DNA of 64,000 nt from Leptodontidium sp. MPI-SDFR-AT-0119 (GCA_020726505.1 JAHLEZ010000004.1:1674001-1738000), one strand, 5' to 3'. Shown: positions 48,313 through 61,308, numbered from the stretch's first letter. Translations and numbers: made by a program. Notes: generated by a model not told the origin, from the letters alone.

Positions 48313-51300
48313 GGTGTTCGGGATTTTGGGAAGAGGGCCTGTGATCTGAGTTGCAGACAAGGTAAGTACTGGACGGACAGGACTGCCTGGATGTAGAAGC
48401 GTGGTGCCCTTGCAACAACCTCTGGCCCTGACTGCTTCTGCCCTGCCCTGCCCAACCCACCCTGCTCTGCCCTGGCCCTGGGCCCCCTGGCTCTGACTCT
48501 GTCCTCCCTTTTCTGCCCCTGTGAAAGATGTGAACGGACCCTGGTAGACATTTCCTGCCATCGTGTGGTTGGTCAAGACACTATTACCGCTGTGGAACCA
48601 GATGGCGGAAAGTGGAAGTGAGACATCTCCCAGACTTGCTCATCGTTGGCTTTGTTGTTTTCTGGTACCCTGCTCTGCTTTTTGCCGGCCTCTTGTCCTT
48701 CCTTCGTTTCTTGCTGGCTGGACTTCAACATCTCCACCCCTCTGATCGCGCGATGTTCAACCTAACTACACCACTAAGCCAGAGCAGGCCAAGCTGCTCA
48801 ACCCGCACTTGCGGGCACTCTGTTCCTGGCAAGGCTTGGGACCAGCATCCCTAAGGCCCCGAGCTAGCTTATCATTTTCAGCACCCTTCACTCGCTTTAT
48901 CTCCCACTTCGGGTCGTAGCAGATGTTCTTAAAATCGTCCTCAGCGAATTGGAACCATGATCAAGACCGTCTGTCCAACTCGGACCTGTCTGGAGGTTAA
49001 TCAAAACTCTGCTGCAGGAAGGCAGAGTGCGAGCGCCGCAAAGCTTTCCTCGTCAAGCATCCGGATCGCCTCCATCATTCAACGTCTGTCTGTTGGAAGA
49101 CAGCGGGCGAGCAAGCAAGCGCATACATAGATTGTCATCGGCACTGGCTATCAAAAGCGAGTCCAAGTCGCTATTGATTCGCGAATCTTGATATGATCAG
49201 GGTAACTCTTCTCCAGGCTTAATTTAGGAACCCTTGAAAGCAATTGTGCATGCACTGCCATTATGAAAATGAATAAATGTGGGAGGGAGGAGGAAAGTAT
49301 CCTTGACTTTCTGGAGAATGACGGGAAGGTGGAAATCATCTTCGTGCAACGATGAAGAAGAGCCACCCTCATCTCAACTCTATTTTTACTCACATTCCCT
49401 GGAGATGCATATGCGGGTGGTGCTGTACCGCCGCACCGCGGGAACCAATGACGGATCGTCACAACGATATGGTGGACTTCAACACAGTGAAAGGACTGGA
49501 AACTCTTTATGAAAAAGAAGACATGACAGCATCGGTTGATTTTGCGCAGCAATCCAAACTCAATATTTCTCTCGTAACAAAGCTCTACTGAACCGTGGTT
49601 GCGAGAGGCAAGCCGGATGGCATCTGGCTCAACAAGTCAGGCCAGAGCAGAGCAGAGCGGCTCCCATCCCTGTAGAAAGGCCCTGGGCAGTCGCCGTAGT
49701 GCTCCCATCCCATGCCTCACGCAATAAGATGTGCAGTTAAGAAAATCTTCTGCCTGCCACTGGCCACTGGGCCGCAACGAACGTACTCCGTAAGCGAAAG
49801 GTGCACTGATGGTGGCAGTCATGATGAGGTCCAGGATACATCAGGTCTCATCTCATCTCATGAGGGGTTTTCCCAGGTTTCCGTGCAGTCGGTGACAGTC
49901 AGGTCCCCGCACTCCACTGCATCCGCTGTTCCCGCGAGGCCAGCTCCCTCGCAGCCCTGTTATAGACTGCTCTAGATATTCAGCTGGACGCATCATCGCG
50001 AAGAAGGCCACATCCGGCAACGTGACAATTAGAAGGCTGGACAAACTTGGCTGTATCTGGCAGAATATGGGGATGCAGGTTGGCAGATACGCCTATCAGA
50101 GCAGGCAGAATGCATGCAGAGCCCTTCTGATGTCCTGAAGAGGATCCGTGGGGTGCCAAAAGTTTGTTTTGAATCCTTCAACTGCGTCAAAACGTTGAAC
50201 TGCCGTTGTGACCTAGCCCCTCGGGCATTTTGACAAGCTCAAGCAAGACAAACATCCTATGCTCCGACTTGTGACAAACTGACAGCACTACATTCTTGCT
50301 GGAACTACTGCCGCCTTCTCCTGACCCGTGCTTGAGTCGTGAATCTTTACGGAACTTTTCTCCGCAGCAATTGTTGGTGCGTTCTCTTCGTGTTATCGAA
50401 AAATGCTAACCTCCTCGAGTATTGAGCTTAATATTGTAATCTCCTCATCTCGCGCCGGCTCTGCGGTTGACGCCGGGGAGCGGAAGCGCGAAATCCCCAT
50501 GCTGAATCATGGCTGGGCTTCTGGCGCGCGCGACGACTCCGATGAGTCGGCAACTTCCCTCACCGAAATCCAGGCAGACAAGGCTGTGAAAGTCCCCTCG
50601 TTGTGTGGAATTTGGATTTGAGGGTCGCAATCATTCATTGACGCGGGATAGCGTACCGAAAGATCCCCAGAGCAGATCTCCAAGACCAGACACAGAAGTG
50701 CAAATCCTGATGCTGCAGAGCAGAGCTCCTTTCGGGAGCGTCAACAGGGATTGATGGGACGAGAGGAGAGAGCCCTGACCTTCGCTCACCTGGCCTATGA
50801 GAGCTGTCAACGGGTCGGCAGCTTTTCTCGTAATCGACCCAATGATGGGCCAAGAGGTGGACGATGTGTCGATGAGGGTCTTTTGTTCCTTTGTTTGAGC
50901 CTTGGATGGCCGTCAGAGACTCAGAATCCGACATGTGTGTTGACCTGGGGAACGCCCACGCTGCCACAGCCTGTTCCAGGTGCCCTGCCATGGATGGATT
51001 GCTGGGGACAGGCCAGGGGATCGGAACATGGATCGCACAAGCCAGCCCAGTGGACAGCAGCTGGTCTTCAAGTGTGTGGCATTGGAAATAAATGAGGTTG
51101 TCTGATCATCTGGGGAAGTCAAGCTTTTGTCATGAATGATGCAGGGGCACTGGCGCGCATTCCTGGATCTGGAATGAAAGATAATACTTGAGATGCAGCC
51201 ATTGTGAACTAAGAACTAAAAAACAATGAGTCTAGAACAAAAAATTACTACGCGAGACTTCTCCTGATACTGTAAAGGCAATTCGAATTCTGTATCGTGG

Positions 51301-53337
51301 GTTTGCATCGCATGGAGTGGAAGATGCTTTTTTTGATGCCCTCCCTCACTCACTCACGGCCTGGCTTATCATTTGTTTTGCTTATCGCCGCGGGTGCTGG
51401 CAGGCTCGGCTCAGGCACCAATCCCGATCCACTGCCACGTGCAACGCAAGCGAGCTAGCGACGCTCAAAAAAGGGGCATCCAGGCAAGTCAAGAGTCAAA
51501 ACATGCATCAACAGCATCACCTCCCTGCACCCTCAGACCCGATCTCCAGGACTTGGTTTCTCGTCTCATCTCTTCAAACGGCGACCTCAGTCGGCAGACC
51601 ATGGCTGGAGGCGAGGCAAGGGCCCTTCATTGCACGGCCACCCGGCTTGTTCCTGCATCTGCCCCTGGAAGAAGCAAAATTAATCCGATTGAGTGTCATT
51701 GCTTTTCGTACCAGTACCGTACCGTATCAACAACATCCAAGCATGATTTTGATTTGTTTTCAATCTGCATAGTTGCTCCTTCTTAGCTCTCAACTTCAGG
51801 TCCTCTATTCAATCACGCGTCGTACCATGCCCCCTTGTCGTCGTTGTTTTTCGTGTTTGAAATTTGTCCAGGCTCCTGGTCATCAAGCGCTCTGGCTTCA
51901 AATTTTAAGATCAGCTCAGGGTGCTCGAGCAATGCGAACAGGGGCTTTCTCCACGAAAAGCGACGAGTCATCACGTCACAAGAGCCGCATTGTTTTGCAG
52001 CGCCACCGTGCTCCTTCGTCAAATTTGCCTGCAAAGGGATGTCGAATCCTTCTCCTGTGGGTCTGTACATAACATCTCCAGTTTTGAAACGCGAAAAAGC
52101 TTCTGTCGTTCGGTTGTGACAAACCTTACAACTTATCTGATACTGTCTGTCACGTGTTGCATCATTTATATTGATCTTTGATTGATATGGGACGAAACGA
52201 AACTTTCCAACTTCACTTTGTAGCTTATCTTTTAATCAATTTATATTGAGCACGGCCCTCGAGTTCGTCGTAAAGAACCGGGTAGCTCGGACGCACTTTC
52301 TGCTCCTTCCCGATGATCCGCCTCAACGACTTGGGCTGATCGTCTGGTTTTTTGAGGTCATCCGGAGACCACAAATGTGTTTTTGCAAGCCCGTCCTCGG
52401 CGTGATAACGAGATGGTGATCTGTCTATCCCTTACCCAGAATCAACGATCGCGTGATTGCCACCTTATGCCGTGCGGAATGCAGCTCATTCAAGGAACTG
52501 CAGGTCGGGCTCCAAAAGTTGTATGGGAAGCTGCAGACACACCACCCAGAATCAAATCCCCTAGTCAAGGCAGCTTGCATTTGCAGGTGAAAAAAGTCAG
52601 CTAGGATTTCCGGTAACCGTATCGTCGGAACCCCCAACGAATGCGGCAGCCCGTGATACTATATTTTAAAGTAGGTCTGCCGTGCAGTGTGGTTCGTGCA
52701 CCCTACCACGACAGCAACTGCAATCATTGCTAGCCGACCTTGAGTCACTTGGCTTGATTGCCAGGCCGAATTTCCAGCGGATTTGGAAATCATACGAAGT
52801 ATTCAGACCTTCACAGCATATCATTCATCATGTTCCCCAGATACCATGGAAGGAAATTTGGGACATGGAAGCAGAAATCCCATGTTGCACAGCGTAACGA
52901 CCTAACGTGCTACAAAGGATCCAGGTCCGTCCCGTCCACTGCAACCGTGTCAACGGTGTTGTTACCAGAAGCTTCCTTTCGGCTTCTCCCTCATCCTGCA
53001 TCACTCGAGTAATGTGCCCCCTCGCGGCTCGGAGAATAGTGTACGCAATCATACGCGAATAGAACATTCGGCGAGGACGGCGAAAAACGATATGTCAATT
53101 CGTATCTTCAGACATGAGGATCGTGATGGTGACTACAGGCCGATGACATTTGAGGCTGTTTTTGAGCAAGTCATCCAGCGATTACCGAACTATCTCTTAT
53201 GTGTCACTAAATTCTTCATTGCAATTTTCTACGAAGGATTTTATACAACATATCCTCTCACCAAAACACCACAAGCAAAATCCAGACATCTATAACACCA
53301 ACGCAAACGTTGAACGCAAGTAATATCTCTCCGAAAG

Positions 53338-53353
53338 CACACACACACACACA
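53338..53353. repeat. (CA)8 microsatellite
   Basis: Eight CA dinucleotides followed by an imperfect GGCACAGACACAG extension. Non-coding. Confidence 0.85.
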
Positions 53354-55387
53354 GGCACAGACACAGATGTTTCTAATCTCTTGCCTCTTCCTACCGCCAC
53401 AAAGAACAAAGTCGAAAATACAGAACACAAAAAGCAATAAAAGCAGGGTCAACGAAAACGTACGCGGAGTTACCGAAGGCTTGCCTTTGGTCACTGACAG
53501 TTGCCAACTGGGGCCGGATGGGCAAGCGCGATCCTCTTTTTCATTTTGTGACAAGAATTGGTATGCAGCGAGCAGAGTTTGAAGGCGGTAGAAAAGAAGG
53601 GGAGACGTGTCTCAATTTCATGTGCCGTGTACCTGGCGTTCCTGGCGGCTTGCATCTAGATTTTCCCCTCGGGCTGCTTGCTTGATGGTCAAGGCGTGGG
53701 TGGCGAATTTAACTAGGGGGAGGAGAGTCGGGAGTGGAGCTAAAGGATCTTTTTTTCTGATTTGTAAAATGTTTTTTGAGTTTTCTGCTTTAGTACTTGG
53801 ATGTTACATTTTGATGATGATGACTGATTAATCGGTTATTTCTTTGGCTTGTGGTCTCTGGGGCACGCAAGTGAGAGAGGTGTCCAGTGGCATCGTAGAT
53901 TATTCTTCTGAGGTCTTGTTGGAAACGATCGATTAAAATATAGCGAATCAGGATTATTTTTGTTTATTTCCTTGAGTACTCTTTGAATTTTTCAATGTTT
54001 ATCAACTGTCGGCAGAAGGCCGAGCGGCAATCATAAGCCAGTGAAACTTCTTCCCGAGTCAGTCACCCAGGTGAGAAAGATCAATAAGTGATCCACCAAG
54101 TCAAGTTTTCTGAATATCATCTCCATTTCTCCAAAGATCTTAGGAACCCCAAGAACTACAAAGTCGCACTTCTGTGACGTTATTGGTCAAAACAGAAACG
54201 GCATCCTGGAATTCACCTGTCGAATCCGTGACTTCGACTTGAAGCTTCATGCATGAGCTACGATCAACTCCATTCTTGTATAACAGCTTTGCAAGTTGAT
54301 AGGCTACAGTCCAAAGAACCGGTCCAATTCTCAGAAAGTCTCCCGTCAATATCGTCGGACAAAGTTCGAATCAAGACAAACCAGACTCACGATCACCAAG
54401 ATCAACCATCTCAGCCCCATGATTTGACGTCTTCAACCGCCGCAAGTTCCCCTGTACCGCTGTATCGGATCATGTTCGATCCGTTCTTGGACCACCAGAG
54501 GCCCTCCTCAACTCAATCATAGATCAGCACTTCAAGTCAGGGCAGAAGCAACCGAGCCATTCAACCAACCAAACACAAATGCAAAAACCTCCAAAAAATA
54601 CGAGTCCAAGTTTCTCCCAAAACCATCCTCAAACCAATCCTCTCCCTCGTTCCAAGTTCCACTTCAAAAGGTAAGGGTCCATTCGCCGCCCCATCTGCCC
54701 GTTGGAGAAACCAGTTACGAGTATTTCGTCCAGTCATCAATCACCCTTCATCTTTCTCTGTCCCAACCCAGCGGGAATCCCCACAAGCACTACTGCAGCA
54801 CCACGGATTCCACATCCAAAACAAAACCAATACTTCCCTCTAACGGGAAATATTGCCTTTCTCAAAATCCACTCACTCTTCTTTGGCAGCCAGCGCTTTA
54901 TCCCTATCCTCTGGTGCGGTTTGCCGTTTTTTGCCACTAATTGGTGAGGAGGTGGTGTGCTTCAATTTCAGTGGCGAGGTGGTGGTGGCGAATCAGAGAC
55001 CCGGGATGACTTCCGAGGTGTTGACGAGCGGTCCCAGATCTGGGACATGCGGGAGGAGGGGGCGGCCGAGATGGGATTTAGAGGTCGTCGAATGGGAGGG
55101 CAGAGGTGAGGTTTGGCTTTGCTTGTCGGACTCATTGCGGATCGCTTGGTGGTTAGTTACTTTTCTTGCCGTTTGAGAGTTGGTTGTTGCGGGATTGTTT
55201 TGTCTTCGTTCAGTGGAGGCTGCGGTCCCGTGCCTGGATTTGGATTTGATATGTTGCGATCCCCAAGTCAATAAAAGTCCATGCTATCTATGTAAAGCTA
55301 ATTTATCCATCTATTGTTTGGTCTATCAGACCAATGCCGTCGTCAATCTGCACTTTCGATATTATCTTCCTCTTCACACAATCGGGG

Positions 55388-56757
55388 TTAATTGGTAACC
55401 AGCGCGTCCCTGAACTCCAACTCAACCCCTTTCTCGCCAAATCCCACAACCTTAACGCTGGCGAGGTCCTTCACAACCCAATCCGGTCCAGCACCAACGA
55501 CCTGCTCGACCGTGTGGGATGTGATTAGGCCCAGGACCTTGCAGCCGGCTGCCTTACCCGCTTTGATACCCGCGGGACTGTCCTCGAGCACAAGGACCTG
55601 GCTCGGGTCGGTGGCGCCCAGCTTTTCCATGCCCATCAAATAGCACGCTGGATCCGGCTTGCCGTTCTCGACGTCTTCAGCCACGACGAGGTTTTCAGGT
55701 ACCGGGAGCTTGAGCACGTCCAGCCAGCCGCTTACAAGAGGCGTAGTACCTGATGTGACGATTGCCCAAGGGATGCTGTCTATCTTGATCTATTTGGCGA
55801 ATCAGAACTGGTATGGTTTTAAAAAAACAAAAACTGATAGAGCTATTTCGGGATATTTCATGCTCTGCAGAAGAACGCCTCGAGAAGGTTCGGCTACTGA
55901 GAGGAAGGAAAACAAAAGAGATATGCTGACCTGATCGAGGAGCGCACGAGCACCGGGGATCTCAACAGCATCTTCGCCGTAATTCTTGGGTAAAAGCCCT
56001 TCCATGTGCTTGATATCTAGGTAGTGTCAGCCTTGGTGCTGTGGCTTTGTGTATTAGTACGAAAATATCAAGCCAGCAAGATACAGTCAGCTAAATGGCG
56101 GAAGTCGAGCCCTCTGGCCCATCTCGCTTTGGCGGAGAATAGGGGCAACAACAACTAGCTTCCGATCTCGTTTTCTTCGTATCGTATTTGCAATGATGGC
56201 TTGCGTATTGATGTGCAGGTTCCTGGTAGAAGAAGGGAAAGGGGAAGCCCATACATTCCCAGTTCGCCCGCTCGGGACTCAAGACTTTCAGGGTATCGAT
56301 GGATCGTCTGCCATGAGATGTTTCTAGAATGACAGCTGGGTCTACCCCTATCTCTTTGCCGATACTGAATGTTTCCTTGTTAGCAGAGATGAATAGGGGG
56401 GTCGGTCACATTGAGCCGAACGTACATATGCCAGTGTTTTACAACCGCATCGGTTGAATCCTGGATTGGGCAGTGGTGTTAGTGACTCATAGAGTGCATC
56501 AAACATGTTCTCTTACTATGATTGTGCCGTCCCTGAATGATATTAGCCTCTTTCTTTCAAAACTAAGAAGAATGTGGTTGCTCTGTTGATAGGTGCCAAA
56601 AGTGGGTTGGCTCGGAGTAGTCCATACTCAGGGAGCAGGAATGTAGCGGCTATCCCAGAGAATTACGAAGGTGAGGCTCTTACATATCAAAAAGCAATCC
56701 TCCCTTGAAGAAAGCCCTTGTGGGGGGAGCAGTGAATGTTGGGGAAGTAGAACCCAT
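55388..56757 (-). CDS. HAD-superfamily phosphatase, glycerol-3-phosphatase type, 240 aa
   Basis: The family includes yeast Gpp1/Gpp2, which dephosphorylate glycerol-3-phosphate in osmotic and redox balance, and the related 2-deoxyglucose-6-phosphatases. HAD motifs are complete: motif I FDMDGTIIDST (D24 nucleophile, D26), motif II AIVTSGT, the motif III lysine in NGKPDP, and motif IV LVLEDSPAGI. A cap region with KHWHIIGKEIG follows motif I. There are six exons: 56757-56684, 56532-56517, 56460-56426, 56364-56255, 56016-55931 and 55789-55388. Introns are 151, 56, 61, 238 and 141 bases. The second exon is only 16 bases and carries the second Asp of motif I. Frames close exactly. The length is close to yeast Gpp1 (250 aa). 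Substrate specificity cannot be told from sequence alone. No signal peptide is present, so cytosolic. Confidence 0.88.
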
Positions 56758-57581
56758 GACTTGTTGTCAGCGTCAGAAGGACGTGGTGCGAAGGGAGACA
56801 AAGTTGATTCAAGGAATTAATAGATATCTGCAATTTCAAAGACTTTAGGAGAAGTATGTAGATTTAAAGGATGTCGGACGTGATTGTGTAGGACGAGGGC
56901 TGTCGGATGCATGTAAGAGTGTGCTGGCGGAGTTCCTGATGCGGAAGTTATGCGGGTTTGAAAGAATTCTCTCCGAGCCTAGTCTCAAGAAATCCAACCA
57001 GCCTGCCCTTTTTGCGACGTGCAACAAAACTTTTTGATCGGCAAAACTACGGATAACGGAAGATCTAATAACGGGGTATCTAGACTTCAGAGGTTCTCTA
57101 TTTTGAATCGCCCTTCAATGCTGCTCCTAGATTAAAGACTCGGTCTTTTCATTGTCGGCAAAATCTGGAGTCTGACGTGGTCCAAAGGTTTGCCCCTTCC
57201 TGGTAGGGTAGGGGTTCAAGCGGGCAAACTGCCCTCTCGCTTAATTTTAGCGCGGCTGTCCCGACCCGACCCCCGACCCTCCACTCTGCTCAACCAACTC
57301 CCTTCGTCATCAAAACCTGGAATCGTGATTATATCACGACCAACAAAGCAAACACATATCTACAACTTGTGCACATACCAGTGGAAGCCATGTCATCAAT
57401 ATGAATGCGCTAGCCGGATTTCGGAACATTGAATCAGAAGGGACTGACCGGCGAGCTCGATGGCCCCGATCACCGCTGTGGTCCTTAACGGAAGATCGCA
57501 GCAGGTGCGACTCTCGAGTGAGAAATCAGCGCCTTCCGCTTTCTATTGATTGTTTCCATCATCTGTTTCCTTTTCGTCTCA
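56758..57581. other. Intergenic region between HAD phosphatase and zinc-finger gene
   Basis: A divergent arrangement: promoter of the phosphatase and upstream region of the zinc-finger gene. No other coding sequence is supported. Confidence 0.55.
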
Positions 57582-58296
57582 ATGCCGCCCTTTCAAAGTA
57601 TCAGGTTCTCGTCGTTACTTATAATTCATTATCCAAAGAACCTTTGCTATCTTCTTCTTCCAATATTCTGGTATCTGCGGTTACCACAACCGTCAATATG
57701 GGAGAAGTCGAAGCTCTGCCAGCCCTTCGTCTGCATGTTTAAAGACGTGTTCGGTTCCTTAATGTGCAAGAAGTCGTTCTCTACTCGAGATGAGATTAAG
57801 GAATACGTTAGGACCACCCATTATCACTTCACCTGCACTCTCGAAGGTTGCCCAGTGGCCAATATATTCTTCACGCATAGTAAACAGAGGCTTACAATCC
57901 ATCATGAGCGCATGACACAGGCAAACATGCCGCGAATATGCAAAATCTCTAGATGCCCACAGTTTACATCGCGCTTCAAAACCGAGGAGGCTGTTCTTCG
58001 TCACGAAAGGTCTGTCCACAAGCCGGATACAAGGATTATGGAAATGGTAAACAAAAGTAATACGTGCCGGGATCCGGATGGCTTATATTATTTCGAGTCC
58101 TTCGAAAATGGTTCGGGCTTCCGCGGTCATGTTAGAAGAATGCATGGCCTTCTTAGAGTCTACAGCTGCGATTCTCCTCAGTGTGCCAAATGGAACCTCA
58201 ACACCTACCATCGCTGGAACAGCCACAAGATGGATTGCAAATGCCTAGAGTCTTCGAGATGTCGGCCACGTCATCTTCCAAACTTGCAAGCTAGCT
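57582..58296 (+). CDS. Degenerate C2H2 zinc-finger-like protein
   Basis: Several C2H2-like units are visible: MCKKSFSTRDEIKEYVRTTH (second His position replaced by Tyr-Val), CTLEGCP with a distant HH, CKISRCPQFTS with RHERSVH, an incomplete CRDPDGLYYF with HVRRMH, and CDSPQC near the end. The frame is open from ATG 57582; ATG 57735 is an alternative start with less leader-like sequence, giving about 187 aa. The fungal family of C2H2 fingers found in NACHT/HET-related and uncharacterised proteins is the nearest resemblance. Spacing in several fingers departs from consensus, so metal binding may be lost in some. It may be a decaying copy. No intron is needed. No conserved neighbour suggests a role. 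Confidence 0.5.
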
Positions 58297-59455
58297 AGCA
58301 CGATACTGGCTGTACTCCAGAGACCGCCATGGATAACTCTGACTTGGATGCCATACTGGTGGGTGCTCTCCTGGATTTCCTTCGGATCTACTTTGCTTGA
58401 GAACAGGTCGTTACCCAGACAGACACTTGGTCCCTTTGAATGTTGAAACCACATTGAAAGGAAGGATGCTGACTCCGAAATATTCTTTCAGGATCGCGCT
58501 ATGTTTCCCAGTGACGATTTGAATGAAACAGACTTCGATTTGACTTCTATTTGAAGCATGATGGGCTTTCAAGTAAAAACACAGAATCATACATCAGACG
58601 TGAGTGGTGAAGGGAAAGTGCAGTGAGATGCTACGAAGGTGCTTACCGAATCGGCGACTGATGAGTAAGTATCAGTAGTTGAGCCCCCTAGCAAAACAAA
58701 TCTTCTAACTGATATCAGGGGGTGTTTCTGCTGTCCAACTATGTACTTGACACAACTAATCTTCATGCTGGTATTGAAAAACATGGCTGGATGAGAAGAT
58801 GGTTTGGGACTGACGGGTGTGACCAAAAGTGGGGGGAGTATGAAGTATTGATAGACAGACTGCTTTATGGCAGGTTCAGTGGCAGCATGTACTTAGAGGA
58901 ATTCTCGAACGAAGGAGATCATTATTGCCAGTTCCGAGTCCTATAAATGAGCATTAAAGCGTCAGTCTTAAATCAATTGATACATGCCGTGGCCGTGATA
59001 GTATAAGCGGCTGGTCAAGAAGTCTTCGTAGCTTTTACAGCTGTCAACCAACCTAACCCTCGGATTCCCTTGTTCTGCCCAAGGCGGTGAGACAAAACTT
59101 ACTTCCAGTACCTCCGTAAAGCCGCTCACTAGATATTGTACCGACCTCCACAATTTGTCAAATATGACAGGAAATGACACAGACTTCAGGAACTAAGTTT
59201 ACTCTAACCAAATAAAAGGTTTCTTACTTCATAATCAACTACTGTACTAGCCTCCGATACAGGATGCAGTTCCAGGGGTTCCGACCCTAAAGTGTGGAGT
59301 AACTGCACTGCCGCTTCTAGCCGGACCAAGCATCCCCATATCTAAATGGCATCTGCTCATTGTAGAGCTTCGTCACATTAAAGCATTTGAGGTACGCTCA
59401 GCTAGAGTTTCTCACAGTCAATTTCCTGCATCCGTTTGTTGCATTTCTATTCACA
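58297..59455. other. Intergenic region with an orphan open exon
   Basis: A plus-strand open segment at 58722-58946, preceded by an acceptor-like CTAAC...CAG (58707-58720), has coding-like composition (Trp, Gly and acidic residues) but no ATG start and no recognised family. The rest shows nothing. The final 150 bases are the PUT2 promoter. Confidence 0.4.
58720..58946 (+). other. Orphan open reading segment, possibly the last exon of a small gene
   Basis: About 74 codons end with TAA at 58944-58946 and include HGWMRRWFGTDGCDQKWGEY. A branch-like CTAAC and a CAG acceptor lie just before. The upstream exon is not identified. I do not recognise a family; it may be a relic. Confidence 0.25.
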
Positions 59456-61308
59456 ATGGCTACTAAAGGTCTCAGGAGTTTGCTCCCTCTCAATCCTTGT
59501 ATACAAGCTGCCAAACGGAAACATCCCACTTCGATACCCCGCAATTTCAACATGTCCACTCTTGCAACTTTCTCTATTCCAAAGATCTCGAACGAACCAA
59601 ATGTGAGCTGAGTTAGCCAATTGAAAGGTGATGTGCTAATGATAGCAGCATCATTATGCCAAAGGCTCTGCCCAGCGTGAGGGTCTCACAGCCGCCCTAG
59701 ATAGCTTCCAGAAGCAGACACCTCTAGAAGTCCCAATTGTAGTGGGAGGCAAGGAGGTTAGTCAATTGCGATACAAAACAATACAAAATACACTTCTAAC
59801 CACGACAGATTAAAACCTCTACTATTTCTACCCAACAAAATCCTTCCAACCACTCCTCCACCGTCGCCTCATACTCCAACGCCTCTCCATCCGACGTATC
59901 TGCGGCCATCGAAGCTGCACTGGCTGCGAAGCCAGCATGGGAATCTCTACCCTTCTCAGACAGAGCTGCGATCTTCTTGAAGGCTGCAGACCTGATCGCC
60001 GGGAAATACAGATATGACATAATGGCTGCTACAATGCTGGGACAAGGCAAGAATGCATGGCAAGCAGAAATCGACTCTGCGGCGGAACTGGTCGACTTCC
60101 TTAGATTCAATGTCCAATACGCCGAGGAACTGTACGCACAACAACCAGCACATAACTCCCCAGGTGTGTGGAATAGGGTAGAATACCGACCGCTGGAGGG
60201 CTTTGTCTATGCGGTGACTCCATTCAACTTCACAGCCATCGCAGGCAACTTGCCAGGTGCCCCAGCATTGATGGGGAATGTTGTCGTATGGAAACCCTCA
60301 GACTCGGCCATTGCTTCCAACTGGCTACTATACAACATTCTACTCGAGGCTGGCCTTCCAAAGAACGTTATCCAGTTTATCCCCGGAAATCCGGAAGAGG
60401 TCACAAAGGTCGTACTTGCACACAAGAAGCTCGCGTGCCTTCATTACACCGGTAGTACCGCCGTCTTCAGGAAGTTGTACGGATCTATTGCAAATGGTGT
60501 TGCGGAGGGCAGATATCAAGGTTACCCAAGAATCGTTGGTGAGACTGGCGGAAAGAACTTCCATCTCATCCACTCTTCGGCCGATATCGAAAACGCGGCA
60601 ATTCAGACGGTGCGTGGCGCTTTTGAGTACCAAGGACAGAAGTGCAGTGCAACATCCAGGGTATATGTACCCAAGTCCGTCTGGCCACAATTTAAGGAAC
60701 GCGTTGTCTCTGAGACATCAGCGCTTTCTATCGGAGTACCAACCGACCACAAGAACTTTATTGGACCCGTCATCCATGCTGGGTCCTTCAAGAAGCTTTC
60801 GGGAGTTATTGATGCTGCCAAAGATGACAAGGAGCTTGAATTGCTTGTAGGAGGCAAATATGACGACTCAACTGGCTACTTCGTTCATCCCACGATCTAC
60901 GCCACGACGAACCCCAACCACCCTCTTCTTTCGACGGAACTTTTCGGTCCAATTCTGACAGTCCATGTCTATGATGATACTACATCGCCCGTTGAGGCAT
61001 TCCAAGCTGCGTGCGAGCTTGTTGACAGCACATCTGAGTATGGTCTCACCGGATCTATCTTCGCTGCCGATCGGGCTGCTGTTCGCTATGCCGAGGACGC
61101 TTTGAGAAACTCTGCAGGAAACTTTTACATCAACTGCAAGAGCACAGGAGCTGTTGTTGGACAACAGCCCTTTGGTGGTGCCAGAGCTAGTGGAACGAAC
61201 GATAAGGCTGGGAGCCAGAATTTGTTGACGAGGTTCGTGAGCATGAGGAGCATCAAGGAGGAGTTCAACCCGACTCTCAAGGTGGCATATCCAAGCAATG
61301 AGGTTTAG
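59456..61308 (+). CDS. PUT2: Delta-1-pyrroline-5-carboxylate dehydrogenase Put2, mitochondrial, about 584 aa
   Basis: This enzyme oxidises pyrroline-5-carboxylate/glutamate semialdehyde to glutamate with NAD+, the second step of proline catabolism in mitochondria. The ALDH fold is clear: VYAVTPFNFTAIAGNLPGAP (cofactor site), GSTAVFRKL, the catalytic Glu in GETGGKNF (about E330), catalytic Cys in GQKCSATSR (about C364), and the C-terminal QPFGGARASGTNDKAG typical of P5CDH. There are three exons: 59456-59602, 59649-59756 and 59809-61308. The first 35 residues are Arg/Lys/Ser-rich and acid-free, as in a mitochondrial targeting peptide. The acceptor of intron 1 is a tandem TAGCAG; using the first AG (exon from 59646) adds one Gln. 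The length is normal for fungal Put2. Confidence 0.96.

Larger units (their letters stand above)
47211..55387. other. 8.2-kb region without a recognisable gene
   Basis: This is the upstream region of the homeobox gene on the left and the 3' flank of the HAD phosphatase on the right. The first 1.3 kb has leader-like features, including pyrimidine/purine bias and GTAAGTAA-type repeats at 48100-48160. CCCTG-rich repeats occur at 48420-48500 and GCACT units at 48280-48312. A (CA)8 microsatellite lies at 53338-53353. Open frames of 60-150 codons occur on both strands, but I see no family resemblance or consistent exon structure. It could hold a long leader, distal regulatory sites or non-coding transcripts. 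Confidence 0.5.

Noticed and set aside
48178..48576. Overlapping open frames on both strands near 48.2-48.6 kb
   Set aside because: Caused by GCACT and CCCTG repeats; products are low-complexity with no family resemblance.
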